A stretch of 64,000 nucleotides of DNA from positions 646,307 to 710,306 of the forward strand of contig JAFKLS010000018.1 in assembly GCA_017304675.1 (NCBI GenBank), in the 5' to 3' direction. The position numbers and the translations under genes were made by a program. This document shows, in pieces, positions 17,451 to 26,258 of the stretch (position 1 is its first letter; the number at the start of each line of letters is the position of its first letter). Source of the stretch: Sphingobacteriia bacterium (lineage in GTDB: Bacteria; Bacteroidota; Bacteroidia; Chitinophagales; Chitinophagaceae). The notes under the pieces were generated by a model, which saw only the letters and a program-made list of their open reading frames with translations, searched no databases and was not told the DNA's origin.

Positions 17451-20330
17451 ATGATAATTGTAAAAAAGTACAAACCTGTTTGGATAGCGATAATAACGCT
17501 CTTTTATCTGTGTCCATATAACGGGGTTGCACAAACAATTGAAACAGGCACCCCGCTTTACCGGCATTTTACCAATATTAATTCGGATTTACCCTCTAAT
17601 GTAGTTTATAAAATTGTATCGGATCATTACGGCTATCTCTGGTTGGCAACGGAAAGAGGAATGGTGCGTTATGATGGCAGTTCTTTTCAGAAATACACTG
17701 CACCTGCAACAGATAACGAGTTTATACAGGTTTATAAATCCGCTGATAGCCTGTTGTGGTTATTTGGCTATTCCGGCAATTGCAGGCTTTTAAATTTGAA
17801 TACGCATACTTTCACTTCTCCTTTACACGAGCCTAATACTCCCACCTATAAAAGCCCGGTTATATTAGCTTATAAAAGAGCAGATACCCTGGCCTTATAC
17901 CGGGCAAACAGTATTTTCTCTCAAACGTTGCTCACTGATCCGAAACAATATTGGCTGAAGAGAAAGGAAACTTTCATCAGTGATCTGTTGTTAACATGGC
18001 GGATCTCAGATAATATAGATGGTATATCTACAAACGTATTAACCTCTTTATTTAAAAGCAAACCTTATGCTATACAAATAGCCGGAGATTTCCTAACACT
18101 CGGAAATAAGATATTTCAAAAAAAGCAAGGAGCATCTGCATCATTGTTATACGACGGTAACCGCGGAAAAGTTTTTAATAACATCAGCTCTTTCGCCAGG
18201 ATCGGCAATGATCTGTATCTTGGGTTTGTAGAAGCACAGGAGCTATTGGTCATAAAGAACTTCTATGCGAGTAATAACCGTTCGCAACAAATCTCGTCAA
18301 AAATATTATCGGATATTCCCGTCACCAGTCTTTCAACAGACTATCAGGGTAACCTTTGGGTGGGTACACTGGGAAAAGGTGTCTATCTTTTTACTCCGGC
18401 CGATTTGGCATCCAGGCATTTAATCACTTCTTCAAAAGACAGCAAAGGATTAGATTACATTTCAGGTATCAGCCGTCTCGATAATGGTTTTCTTGCATTA
18501 GGACATGATAAGGATAAGGTCAGTATCCTATCTCATCAAAAAATGATGGAGATCTATGTTGACCGGCAACAATCATTAAATGAAATACGATCTGTTTACA
18601 AGGTAAAAAACAATTGGTTCTTTTTCGGCAACCAACGTAGTTATACAGCTAAAGGTGCCCAATTACCGGGAAAAATATTGCCGATGCCGATCAGCGCCCA
18701 AACTCCCTTTAAGGACGGAATAGCATTTGGCAGCAAGTATTACTTCACTACCAAAACTGCTTGTTTTATAATTAATGCAGACGGCAATATAAGCGTTGAT
18801 GACAGATATACAGGTAATAATACCCTATCAATTGCTCCTTTCAATGATAGTACATGCTTTTATGGAACCAATGATGGCATTTATCGCAATAAAATAAAAC
18901 AACCGGTACTTTCTTCTTTTCGCATTAATAAAATAAGGATCATAAACGGATACCTGGTAGTTTGCACACAACAAGGTGCATTTGTTATACCCATTAACAA
19001 GCAAGGAGAATTAGGAAATGCTGTTAAAATATCTGAACAGATTTGTTATGATGTGAAATCAGATAGTCAATATTGTTATTTTAGAACAGGTTCCGGGTTG
19101 GCGATGTTCAACCTTCATAACTGGAAATTATATAATGAAATTAACAGCAGGAAGTATGCTTATGCCATTACTGATTTTTTGATTGAGCGAGATACATTGA
19201 TTTTTGCCACAGATAAGGGAATCGTGCAATTACCTAAAGCGTATATTACTTCCCTTAAAAATGCCATTGTTCCGAAGCTTTACATAGCCAGTTCGTTAAC
19301 AGGATATGACCCGTCCAGGAATACCTCTGAAATCGTGTTTTCCGAAAAACTTTCTGCAACGCTAACCGTAAATGTGCTCGATTATTCTAACGAAGTAAGG
19401 GAAAATAGCTATCAAATAAATTATGATGGAGATGTTCTTAGCAATTGGCAGGTAATCAACAACGCTACAGTAGCACTCAATAATCTTAAGCCGGGAAAAT
19501 ATATGGTAACTGTTAAAACAGAAGGACGATATTCCGGAATACAAAGCAGTGCTGTTCATACGATCATTGTACGGCCGCTATGGTACCAGGAGCGCTGGGT
19601 ACAAGCACTGGTGCTTGCTTTATTAGTACTTGCTATTTCATTTATCCTGTTCAGGCTATACCGCTTTCAATTGCATAAAGCCCGCAAGAAGATGAATGAT
19701 CAACTCCGTATGAATGAACTGGAATCTAAAAATCTATTTGCCCAGCTTAAGCCTCATTTTATCTTTAATGTACTTACGCCACTCCAATCTTATTTTATAA
19801 ATGGAGACGATATTGGAGGGCTTAAATATATTGACAACTATGCAAAACTGATGCGTGGTTTTTTACAGGAAAGCCGGGAAAGTTATATCAGTATAGCGAA
19901 AGAAGTTGATTTTCTAAACCATTATCTGTTTGTACAGCAAAGACGGTTCAACAACAGCTTCACATATTCATTTGAAATAGATCCGTTTTTGAATTGTTCA
20001 AAATATGCTATTCCAACTCTTTTATTACAACCAATCGTAGAAAACGCAATTGAACATGGGCTTAATAAGAATGGAAAAACAGATGGGGCTGTCTTAGTTA
20101 AAATAGACCTGGATGGCAATAAGATTAAAGTGTCTGTTATAGATAACGGAATAGGATTAAAGCCCGGTGAAACATTTCTTAAATCCAATCATGCAATCGA
20201 AATTATTAAAGAGCGGCTTGAGCTTATTCGGATAAAACATAAAACAGGAATGTTTCATATTCGTTCAAATGGCACGGCACCTGGTACAACTGTAATCCTT
20301 GAGCTTCCGCTCTTAACCACTCAACCATAA
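17451..20330 (+). CDS. Two-component-propeller sensor kinase, LytS-type catalytic core
   Basis: A 959-residue protein with a signal peptide (WIAIITLFYLCPYNGVAQ). Beta-propeller repeats span about 35-600 (SDHYGYLWLATERGMVRYDG and STDYQGNLWVGTLGKGVYLF are typical blades), followed by a Y_Y_Y-like domain and one membrane helix near 710-730. The cytosolic core is of the His_kinase (LytS/YehU) type: QLKPHFIFNVL with the phosphorylated His near 768, N-box PIVENAIEHGLNKNGK and G-box IDNGIGL. It senses an external ligand and signals to the LytTR regulator four bases downstream. Confidence 0.92.
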   Translation: MIIVKKYKPVWIAIITLFYLCPYNGVAQTIETGTPLYRHFTNINSDLPSNVVYKIVSDHYGYLWLATERGMVRYDGSSFQKYTAPATDNEFIQVYKSADSLLWLFGYSGNCRLLNLNTHTFTSPLHEPNTPTYKSPVILAYKRADTLALYRANSIFSQTLLTDPKQYWLKRKETFISDLLLTWRISDNIDGISTNVLTSLFKSKPYAIQIAGDFLTLGNKIFQKKQGASASLLYDGNRGKVFNNISSFARIGNDLYLGFVEAQELLVIKNFYASNNRSQQISSKILSDIPVTSLSTDYQGNLWVGTLGKGVYLFTPADLASRHLITSSKDSKGLDYISGISRLDNGFLALGHDKDKVSILSHQKMMEIYVDRQQSLNEIRSVYKVKNNWFFFGNQRSYTAKGAQLPGKILPMPISAQTPFKDGIAFGSKYYFTTKTACFIINADGNISVDDRYTGNNTLSIAPFNDSTCFYGTNDGIYRNKIKQPVLSSFRINKIRIINGYLVVCTQQGAFVIPINKQGELGNAVKISEQICYDVKSDSQYCYFRTGSGLAMFNLHNWKLYNEINSRKYAYAITDFLIERDTLIFATDKGIVQLPKAYITSLKNAIVPKLYIASSLTGYDPSRNTSEIVFSEKLSATLTVNVLDYSNEVRENSYQINYDGDVLSNWQVINNATVALNNLKPGKYMVTVKTEGRYSGIQSSAVHTIIVRPLWYQERWVQALVLALLVLAISFILFRLYRFQLHKARKKMNDQLRMNELESKNLFAQLKPHFIFNVLTPLQSYFINGDDIGGLKYIDNYAKLMRGFLQESRESYISIAKEVDFLNHYLFVQQRRFNNSFTYSFEIDPFLNCSKYAIPTLLLQPIVENAIEHGLNKNGKTDGAVLVKIDLDGNKIKVSVIDNGIGLKPGETFLKSNHAIEIIKERLELIRIKHKTGMFHIRSNGTAPGTTVILELPLLTTQP

Positions 20331-20333
20331 ATT

Positions 20334-21065
20334 ATGATATTAAAAGCTTTTATAGTAGATGATGAAGCAATGACAAGGGATACGCTTGCAGGGCTTATCA
20401 GAAAATTCTGTGCCGATGTCCATATTGTTGGGATGGCAGAAAATTATTCAACGGCCATAAAAGCCTTAAAGCAACATCAGGTAGATATTATTTTCATGGA
20501 TATCAATCTTGGTAATCATACAGGTTTTGATGTGTTAGATGAGCTATTGTCTTACCAGGCAGCAGTTGTATTTGTCACTGCGTATGAAGAATTTGCGCTC
20601 AAGGCATTCAAGTATGCTGCTGTAAACTATCTCCTAAAACCAGTAAACCATCTTGAGCTCATCGAAACAATTGGCAGGATAAGACAATCAAAAGTTGATC
20701 TTGCCGCAATAGATACAATGGGAGAAAATTCTTATGAAAGAAGAAAAATTGCCATCTCAAATAAAAACAAGATAGAACTTGTTGCCATTAGCGATGTTGT
20801 TTATGTAGCCGCAGAAGGCAGTTATACGGTTCTGCATTTACAAAACAAGGAAAGCATCATGGTTTCAAAACACCTCAAACAAGTGGAAGATATGCTTGCT
20901 GCCTACCCGCAGTTTATTAGGGTACACCGTTCTTACATTGTTAATAAACGTTTTATTACCGCATTCAACAGGGCTGATAACGGTTATGTTGAAATGCAGC
21001 AGGGAGCCTCAATACCTGTAGGGAACAATTACAGGCAAGATGTATCGGGTTTGTTCGGGAATTAG
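20334..21065 (+). CDS. LytTR-family response regulator
   Basis: A 243-residue regulator. The receiver domain (1 to about 120) has the acidic pocket VDDE, the phospho-acceptor Asp56 (FMDINLG), the Thr of FVTAYEE and the Lys of LLKPVN. The LytTR DNA-binding domain (about 145-240) has VYVAAEGSYTVLHL and FIRVHRSYIVNK. It forms a two-component pair with the kinase gene, nearly abutting. Likely targets include the divergent operon before 17451. Confidence 0.93.
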   Translation: MILKAFIVDDEAMTRDTLAGLIRKFCADVHIVGMAENYSTAIKALKQHQVDIIFMDINLGNHTGFDVLDELLSYQAAVVFVTAYEEFALKAFKYAAVNYLLKPVNHLELIETIGRIRQSKVDLAAIDTMGENSYERRKIAISNKNKIELVAISDVVYVAAEGSYTVLHLQNKESIMVSKHLKQVEDMLAAYPQFIRVHRSYIVNKRFITAFNRADNGYVEMQQGASIPVGNNYRQDVSGLFGN

Positions 21066-21068
21066 TGT

Positions 21069-21260
21069 TTTAACACTTTCATCTTGTTTACCTTTCTTCC
21101 TTAAAAGTTTATTCCGGAGTTCCTCTAAATTAGAAACGGGGTACGCCTTATTTACACGTTGTTCCGTTTTAGCACTTATCTGCAATTATACCCGTTGAAC
21201 CAAATGCTGTAAATCGGGATTATTCTTGATGCGCTCCATTTCGTTTTCAACAATGCTCAT
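21069..21260 (-). pseudogene. Remnant of a minus-strand gene with an in-frame stop
   Basis: From an ATG at 21260 the frame reads MSIVENEMERIKNNPDLQHL...QRV, meets a TAA at codon 25, then continues in the same frame with protein-like sequence (ISAKTEQRVNKAYPVSNLEE and LRNKLLRKKGKQDE) until it reaches the end of the response regulator gene. Helical, charged composition. I cannot assign the family. It appears to be part of an older, decayed mobile element next to the tRNA attachment site. Confidence 0.45.
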
Positions 21261-21375
21261 AAAAATTTATTTTATTTATTTGTAATATGTTTAGCATTGC
21301 TTAATAATTTCTGTAAAGGTTACAGTGCTGTTTAAACCCAAATACTAAAAACATTTTATTGCTAACCTAACACTT

Positions 21376-21684
21376 GTGAAATTATTAGGAATAACTCGCC
21401 CTATTTCTGTCAAATGCAATGAAGTGCGGCTGTCAAAGATTTCCGAACGCACAACTTATCAAAATGCATGCAGGAATTACAAGCTTATGGCTGCATCCGT
21501 TATATCCCTTCTTGCAACCATTAGTTTGGTAGCTGATACATTTAAAGAAGTGTGTTCGCTTTTCCAGATCACTAAACCTACTTTATACGACTGGATTAAG
21601 AAAGGAAAATTAAAGCCCATTCATGTAAGTTCAAGACCGTATTTTTTACTAAAGGATATACAGGAGTTGTTGCAAAGAAAATGA
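21376..21684 (+). CDS. Helix-turn-helix, excisionase-like protein
   Basis: A protein of up to 102 residues. The last 50 form a MerR/excisionase-type winged helix (FKEVCSLFQITKPTLYDWIKKG, then PYFLLKDIQELLQRK). The N-terminal part is not typical; Met38 (MAASVISLL) at 21487 is a more likely start. Such proteins direct excision or regulate mobile elements in Bacteroidota. It is probably a survivor of the older element whose repeats lie just to the right. Confidence 0.6.
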   Translation: MKLLGITRPISVKCNEVRLSKISERTTYQNACRNYKLMAASVISLLATISLVADTFKEVCSLFQITKPTLYDWIKKGKLKPIHVSSRPYFLLKDIQELLQRK

Positions 21685-21766
21685 CTATAATAGTACTCTG
21701 AAATATCAAAGGTTATTCAGTGCAAGAACAACCTTTTTCTTTTTTAAGGCCTGTTTAGGGCGTGAT

Positions 21767-21940
21767 TTTGTGCAAATTGTTTAATAAGTGAAAAAAATGA
21801 GAAGATATATCGTTGAGAATTAAGGAAATAATTACATGAGACCCCCTGATTTTTTCCTATTTTTACACTAGTTCTTTACTTGATTTTACTGCGTTTGCAC
21901 GTAGGTTTACGACGTGTTTTGTGCAAATTTTGTGCAAATT
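21767..21940. repeat. TTTGTGCAAATT repeats, probable integrase arm sites of an older element
   Basis: The 12-mer occurs three times: 21767-21778, 21918-21929 and 21929-21940, the last two with an 11-bp period. Between them, at 21840-21851, GACCCCCTGATT repeats 12 bases of the tRNA attachment core. This is the pattern expected for the end of an integrated element that used the same tRNA. No intact integrase of this older element remains here. Confidence 0.45.
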
Positions 21941-21955
21941 CCTTCCAAATGAAAA

Positions 21956-21986
21956 AAGCAGCTATGAATTTTCATCATAACTGCTT
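21956..21986 (-). terminator. Displaced ancestral tRNA terminator
   Basis: A 12-bp stem (one mismatch) with an A run to its left, so on the minus strand the hairpin is followed by six T. It lies just downstream of the truncated tRNA end at 21997. It is probably the original terminator of the tRNA gene, now 36 kb away from it. Confidence 0.6.
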
Positions 21987-21996
21987 CATCTTCAAT

Positions 21997-22040
21997 GTGG
22001 GCCCACCTGGGCTTGAACCAGGGACCCCCTGATTATGAGT
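21997..22040. repeat. Left attachment site, tRNA 3' fragment
   Basis: A 44-bp exact copy of the tRNA 3' half (T arm, variable region and anticodon 3' side). The identity breaks at the anticodon loop, where the right copy continues into the intact tRNA and this one into element DNA. A further TTCAA precedes both copies with one mismatch between. Confidence 0.92.
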
Positions 22041-22059
22041 GGAATCTGATATTTTCCAC

Positions 22060-22161
22060 TGATTGTCTTACAGTTATATTGATTGTCAAAACAAAATAGA
22101 TCTATTTTGTTTGTCCACTGATTGTCATTAATTATCATAAAACTTGGCGTGAAACTTGGCG
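22060..22161. promoter_or_regulatory. Left-end recombination arm: repeats and 24-bp palindrome
   Basis: TGATTGTC occurs at 22060, 22080 and 22119. A perfect palindrome centred on AGATCT spans 22089-22112. AACTTGGCG occurs at 22141 and 22153; the same sequence recurs as a pair at the other end of the element. These are plausible integrase arm-type and excisionase binding sites. Confidence 0.6.
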
Positions 22162-22180
22162 TTCTTTAATAGGTTATGAT

Positions 22181-23341
22181 CTAATCTTCTTCTTCGGGAT
22201 AAATAAATTCACGTAAATAAACTCTATTTGATTTTAAATCATTTTTTAAGATCGCCATTGATGGCTCACCAGAACCTGTCAAGCCTATTTGATTTCTGAG
22301 ATAAAAGTCATTTTTTATTTTTTCAACAATTTCAGAATATGAAGTAGACAAATACGGAGAAGCAATATATTTAAAAAATAGTGGTTCAAGAAGTGGGAAA
22401 TTTTTTAGGCTATTCTCATAACAAAGTCTAACAATTAATGTGATAAACTCTTTTTCAAACAAAGTAATTTGATTTGGCTCTATCTTACTAACAATTGATT
22501 TTGTATAATCGATAGCTGCACGTGAAGGGTGAGATGATGTATATTCATTAATAACTAAAATAAGTTTTGAAAATTGATTAGCTTGTATATAATTAAAATA
22601 ATAATCAAGCCATTTCATAGGAATAACAGTTCCAGACCAACTCGTATCATTTGACCAAAGAAGAAAAATATAATTTATAATATAGCCTTGCAGATCATTT
22701 GATAAAGTCCTTGTTTCAATTCTGAGTTCAGTTTCCATTAACCCATGTATTTCTTTATCATTTCCCCCAACAATAATTCTTCTAATTCTTTCCTCAAATT
22801 CATGTGCTATGAATGTTACCTCATCTAATTTACCAATCAAAGTATCAGGAATAAAGTTTTGAAAAATAATTATTTCAATTAAATTTTGTTGGGATAAGAT
22901 TTTTATGTTGTTGTTATTCTCTATCAAACTTGGGAATTCTGCTGTTGCATCATTTGTATGTTCCATAGAATTTATAAATAGAACATAGTTTGCCTTCTTC
23001 TTTTCATCTCCACTGATTGAATTGAATGGAACTTTAAATGCTCTGAGACATTGTTGAGCAAACTGTTCAACATTATGTGTATTTACTTTTTCAGCTTTTG
23101 CTTGAACAATTACAAACTCGTGGTCATAGAGCAATGGAACGTGTCTGTAAAAAATTATGTCTTTACCATGTTCACCTGGGCCATGTGTAACTAATCGATA
23201 CAAAATATATCCTGATAAATTTAATAATGGTATTATAACTTGTTCAATCAATTCATCTTCTGAAAGATTTGACAAGTAGTCTTTAATTAAAGATCTATTT
23301 GATGAAGTTGTTTTAATCATATTAATAGAAACATAAGTCAT
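22181..23341 (-). CDS. Mrr-like PD-(D/E)XK endonuclease-domain protein
   Basis: A 386-residue protein. The N-terminal region holds a restriction-endonuclease-like core: GPGEHGKDIIFYR supplies the metal-binding Asp and EFVIVQAKAEKV the QxK variant of the ExK motif (about residues 54-84). The C-terminal 200 residues are helical without a recognised domain. Met8 (MIKTTSSN) is an alternative start. Nothing nearby is a DNA methyltransferase, so a stand-alone or modification-dependent nuclease role in defence is possible but unproved. It is the leftmost cargo gene. Confidence 0.6.
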   Translation of the reverse strand: MTYVSINMIKTTSSNRSLIKDYLSNLSEDELIEQVIIPLLNLSGYILYRLVTHGPGEHGKDIIFYRHVPLLYDHEFVIVQAKAEKVNTHNVEQFAQQCLRAFKVPFNSISGDEKKKANYVLFINSMEHTNDATAEFPSLIENNNNIKILSQQNLIEIIIFQNFIPDTLIGKLDEVTFIAHEFEERIRRIIVGGNDKEIHGLMETELRIETRTLSNDLQGYIINYIFLLWSNDTSWSGTVIPMKWLDYYFNYIQANQFSKLILVINEYTSSHPSRAAIDYTKSIVSKIEPNQITLFEKEFITLIVRLCYENSLKNFPLLEPLFFKYIASPYLSTSYSEIVEKIKNDFYLRNQIGLTGSGEPSMAILKNDLKSNRVYLREFIYPEEED

Positions 23342-23393
23342 TCTTTTTTGATGACTTTAAGCCTAATAAAGTTATACTAATCAATTATATATT

Positions 23394-24608
23394 TTACATA
23401 ATTGATTCATTTACCTCGGCAGTTGTCTCCATATCCATGCTTCCTAAATAATGCATGGTTACGATTGAATTGGAGTGGCCCAGCATTTCACTGATCTGAT
23501 CATAGGACTTTCCAGCACGTTTTAGGGTAGTGGCATAGGTATCTCTGGCGGTCATAAGCTTCAAGGGAACTGAGAGTTTTAGTTTGCGGCTTATAACAGA
23601 TAAATCCCGGTTAATTAGTTGCCGCATTTTATGGCTTTTGTTGTTGAAGGTCTGTTCTGTATAATCTTCTTTCAATTTCCCAAGAATAAATGGACTATCC
23701 TTTACACATATTTTATCCAAAACCTCCTGAACTTTTGGTGTAATTGGGGCTACAATCTCTTTTATATTGTTTCTGCGAGTGTTTTCGGTCTTCATTCTGA
23801 AAAAAACGAAATATCCACCTTGAATATTCGTCCACCTCATTCTGAGCAGGTCTGCGAAATTAATTCCATTGCATCTGTACAGGAACAACCAAATATCTCT
23901 TGCATATTCTTGTTGCGGTGTTTCAAAGTCTTTAAATTCTACCACTGATTTTGTCTCATGGTTCTTCATTACCAATTTCTTTGGAAAGAAGCTTTGGATG
24001 CTATATCCACCCTTGCCAAATGGATATTCATAAGATTTAGGTATCAGTTTGACCACCTTTGTAAAATAGTTGATGATACTTCTGAGGTCTGTTAGGTAAG
24101 AAATGACCGTTGGTATTGAACAACCTTCACCTCTCTTTTGAGTATCAAATTTAGCCAGCAGTTTTGGTGTTACATCTCCCACTGTAATATCTTTCTTGAA
24201 GGTTTCAAGCACATTCATGGTAGTATGGTAACGACCCTTTGTTTTTAATTTAATTCCTGTTCTGTGTTTGATATAATATTCAAACAAGTCTTTTAGTTTT
24301 AAGGTCTGTGGCAGTTCCAATTCAGTTTCTTCCTGATAGAACAACTTTCTAAACTTTTCCTTGCTGTATGGATTTAGTTCTGAATAGATCCGTTCACATT
24401 TGGTAATATAGCCGTCACAGGTTTCTCGGAAAGTAATACTTACCTCATCCTTTACCTTCTTTGTAAAGACCTGCTCATATTTTTTTTCGGTCATCTTAGC
24501 AACGTTCAAGTACATGACATCGTTACCATTAACAACCCGGACAGCAAGATTATACTTGTCGTCTTTCTGTTTGGTTCGTTTGTCTAATACTATCTTAAAA
24601 GTTGCCAC
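23394..24608 (-). CDS. Tyrosine recombinase (integrase) of the element
   Basis: A 404-residue protein with an N-terminal arm-binding region, a SAM-like core-binding domain (about 105-200) and a catalytic domain. Visible residues are the first Arg region (RCNGINFADLLRMRW), the Lys of RMKTENTRR, the Arg of TARDTYATTL, the His of MLGHSNSIV and the nucleophilic Tyr of TMHYLG near 389. The His of the usual HxxR box is replaced, as in several Bacteroidota integrases. It lies 1.4 kb from the left end and is the likely enzyme for tRNA integration and excision. Confidence 0.93.
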   Translation of the reverse strand: MATFKIVLDKRTKQKDDKYNLAVRVVNGNDVMYLNVAKMTEKKYEQVFTKKVKDEVSITFRETCDGYITKCERIYSELNPYSKEKFRKLFYQEETELELPQTLKLKDLFEYYIKHRTGIKLKTKGRYHTTMNVLETFKKDITVGDVTPKLLAKFDTQKRGEGCSIPTVISYLTDLRSIINYFTKVVKLIPKSYEYPFGKGGYSIQSFFPKKLVMKNHETKSVVEFKDFETPQQEYARDIWLFLYRCNGINFADLLRMRWTNIQGGYFVFFRMKTENTRRNNIKEIVAPITPKVQEVLDKICVKDSPFILGKLKEDYTEQTFNNKSHKMRQLINRDLSVISRKLKLSVPLKLMTARDTYATTLKRAGKSYDQISEMLGHSNSIVTMHYLGSMDMETTAEVNESIM

Positions 24609-24620
24609 TGCTATTATTTT

Positions 24621-24827
24621 TTACAATTTTGGTAATTGCGGTAAGTCACTATCCATTCTACCGCCGTTCTTAACCCACTTATCTATTAGTTCTCTTTCAA
24701 AGAGTGTTCTTGTACCCAACTTGATATGGGGTATTGAATTATTCCCAACCATCTTGTAGATGTAGGATTTGGAAAAGTGGATATACTCTCCCAGCATTTG
24801 AACACTTAAATACTTATTCTCTTTCAT
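24621..24827 (-). CDS. Excisionase-like helix-turn-helix protein
   Basis: I use the start MKENKYLSVQMLGEY, because the longer frame adds only a hydrophobic Phe-rich stretch that does not look like coding sequence. The 68-residue product is a MerR-like winged helix (LGEYIHFSKSYIYKMVGNN, then GTRTLFERELIDKWV). It lies 12 bp upstream of the integrase, the usual place for a recombination directionality factor. Confidence 0.82.
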   Translation of the reverse strand: MKENKYLSVQMLGEYIHFSKSYIYKMVGNNSIPHIKLGTRTLFERELIDKWVKNGGRMDSDLPQLPKL

Positions 24828-24941
24828 GATATTTTTATTTTCTTTTATTAAAATGGTAAAGAAAAAAAACATAATAATCAAGGGATACTTAAGGTATCTG
24901 CTAAATTAATAGCAGATACCGCTAACACTCGCTCGCATTAC

Positions 24942-25724
24942 TTACATCGGAAATTCTCTTACCATTAATTCGTCTGGTATTGTTTGAATTTTATCAATTT
25001 GCTTGAAGAAATATGGAATATTTTTCTCTTTACAAGCATCTCTCATTTTTCTAGCCCAATCGGTGTTGAAGGGTCTTTTATGATGACCACTTTCACCACC
25101 TTCTATAACCCAATCAATACCAGTTAAATCAATTGCCGTTATATCATCCAATTGCGGCTCGATAGATAAAAATCTCTTTCCTTTTACCATCTTTAACTGC
25201 GAAACAAGCGTATCAAATGTTTTTTGATTCACCGGAGAGGTTCCATACATGATGTTGCTTGGCGGATTGTCAATCCATGCATCAGGAATGTATTTGTTGA
25301 TATTACTTGGTCTCTTAGTTAAGAGCAGGAACATGAGATTTGGACTGTTAGGAACTACTTGTTCAAAGAAGTAATTGCGTAGGTGCAGTGTTGTTAATCC
25401 TTCAACCATATTACCATTAAACTCATTTATAACTTCACCATTAGAATCAACCAAAGGCATTGGTTTTTCAAATATGTCCATCATCGAACCCACAAAAACT
25501 CTGTGAATTGTATTTTCTGCTGCTGCTAACTTTTGGTATTTAACCAAATCCTGCCAAACAGATTTGATTGCTCTTCTTGGGTGATCGTTACCCCATATAT
25601 TGTGTCCATACCTTTTTGATAGGGCTTCCGCATAGCAGTGATCACATCCTTCATGTACTTTGGTACAACCATGCCATAAATTAGCAGTGTGGTTCGTCCA
25701 TTCTATTTTAGTAAACTGTGCCAT
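24942..25724 (-). CDS. DUF5131 (phage Gp37/Gp68-like) protein
   Basis: A 260-residue protein that begins with the family hallmark KIEWTNHTANLWHGCTKVHEGCDHCYAE, whose three cysteines could bind a metal or FeS cluster. The rest resembles a TIM-barrel (LLLTKRPSNINKYIPD, FLSIEPQLDDI, WVIEGGESGHHKRPFN). The family is common in phages and islands, often beside TcmP proteins; the reaction is unknown. The usual TcmP partner is absent here. It ends the minus-strand gene series that starts near 30882. Confidence 0.88.
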   Translation of the reverse strand: MAQFTKIEWTNHTANLWHGCTKVHEGCDHCYAEALSKRYGHNIWGNDHPRRAIKSVWQDLVKYQKLAAAENTIHRVFVGSMMDIFEKPMPLVDSNGEVINEFNGNMVEGLTTLHLRNYFFEQVVPNSPNLMFLLLTKRPSNINKYIPDAWIDNPPSNIMYGTSPVNQKTFDTLVSQLKMVKGKRFLSIEPQLDDITAIDLTGIDWVIEGGESGHHKRPFNTDWARKMRDACKEKNIPYFFKQIDKIQTIPDELMVREFPM

Positions 25725-25776
25725 TAATTGATTTTTTAAATATTTAGAAAGGTTGTTTTAGAAAGGAATTGAAATA

Positions 25777-26244
25777 TTAATTTGGTGATGTTGTTTCCAT
25801 CATTAAAACAACTGAAGCCCATTTTTTATAATCGATAAATTGAACCTTAGTTTTTTCAGGATGACCTTCGTAAAGTGTAAGAAATGCACCAATGGATTCA
25901 CTTATATCCTTTTTTAATAAAATCTCAGCATCCGGAAAAGTGGCAATGATCTTCATGTCATAACCTCTATTGGAGTCAGGGTTTCTTTTTAGAATCTCAA
26001 TAAGTTCGTTGGTGCAAAATATTCTTGCCACTTCAATATCATTAATTGCATGTACTCTGTTATAACAATCAATGAACAGTTCTCTACTATTGTCTATTCT
26101 AACGAATATATCAGGGGCATCATTTAATGCGATACCTACAAGAACACCTAATCGTCCTATGGTAGAACTATTTTCCTGAGTTTGCAGTGGATATTTTGAA
26201 TATATATAGTCCATAATAAAAAATGCGGTTAACCTATACACCAC
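25777..26244 (-). CDS. Unknown element protein
   Basis: A 145-155 residue acidic soluble protein, not recognised. The start could be the first ATG or Met11 (MDYIYSKYPLQ), which is nearer normal spacing. Motif-like stretches are TIGRLGVLVGIALNDAPDIF and KKDISESIGAFLTLYEG. It lies between the ParB-like gene (15 bp) and the DUF5131 gene (52 bp) on the same strand, so it probably belongs to that module. Confidence 0.6.
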   Translation of the reverse strand: MVYRLTAFFIMDYIYSKYPLQTQENSSTIGRLGVLVGIALNDAPDIFVRIDNSRELFIDCYNRVHAINDIEVARIFCTNELIEILKRNPDSNRGYDMKIIATFPDAEILLKKDISESIGAFLTLYEGHPEKTKVQFIDYKKWASVVLMMETTSPN

Positions 26245-26258
26245 AAGGTTTTGTTTGA

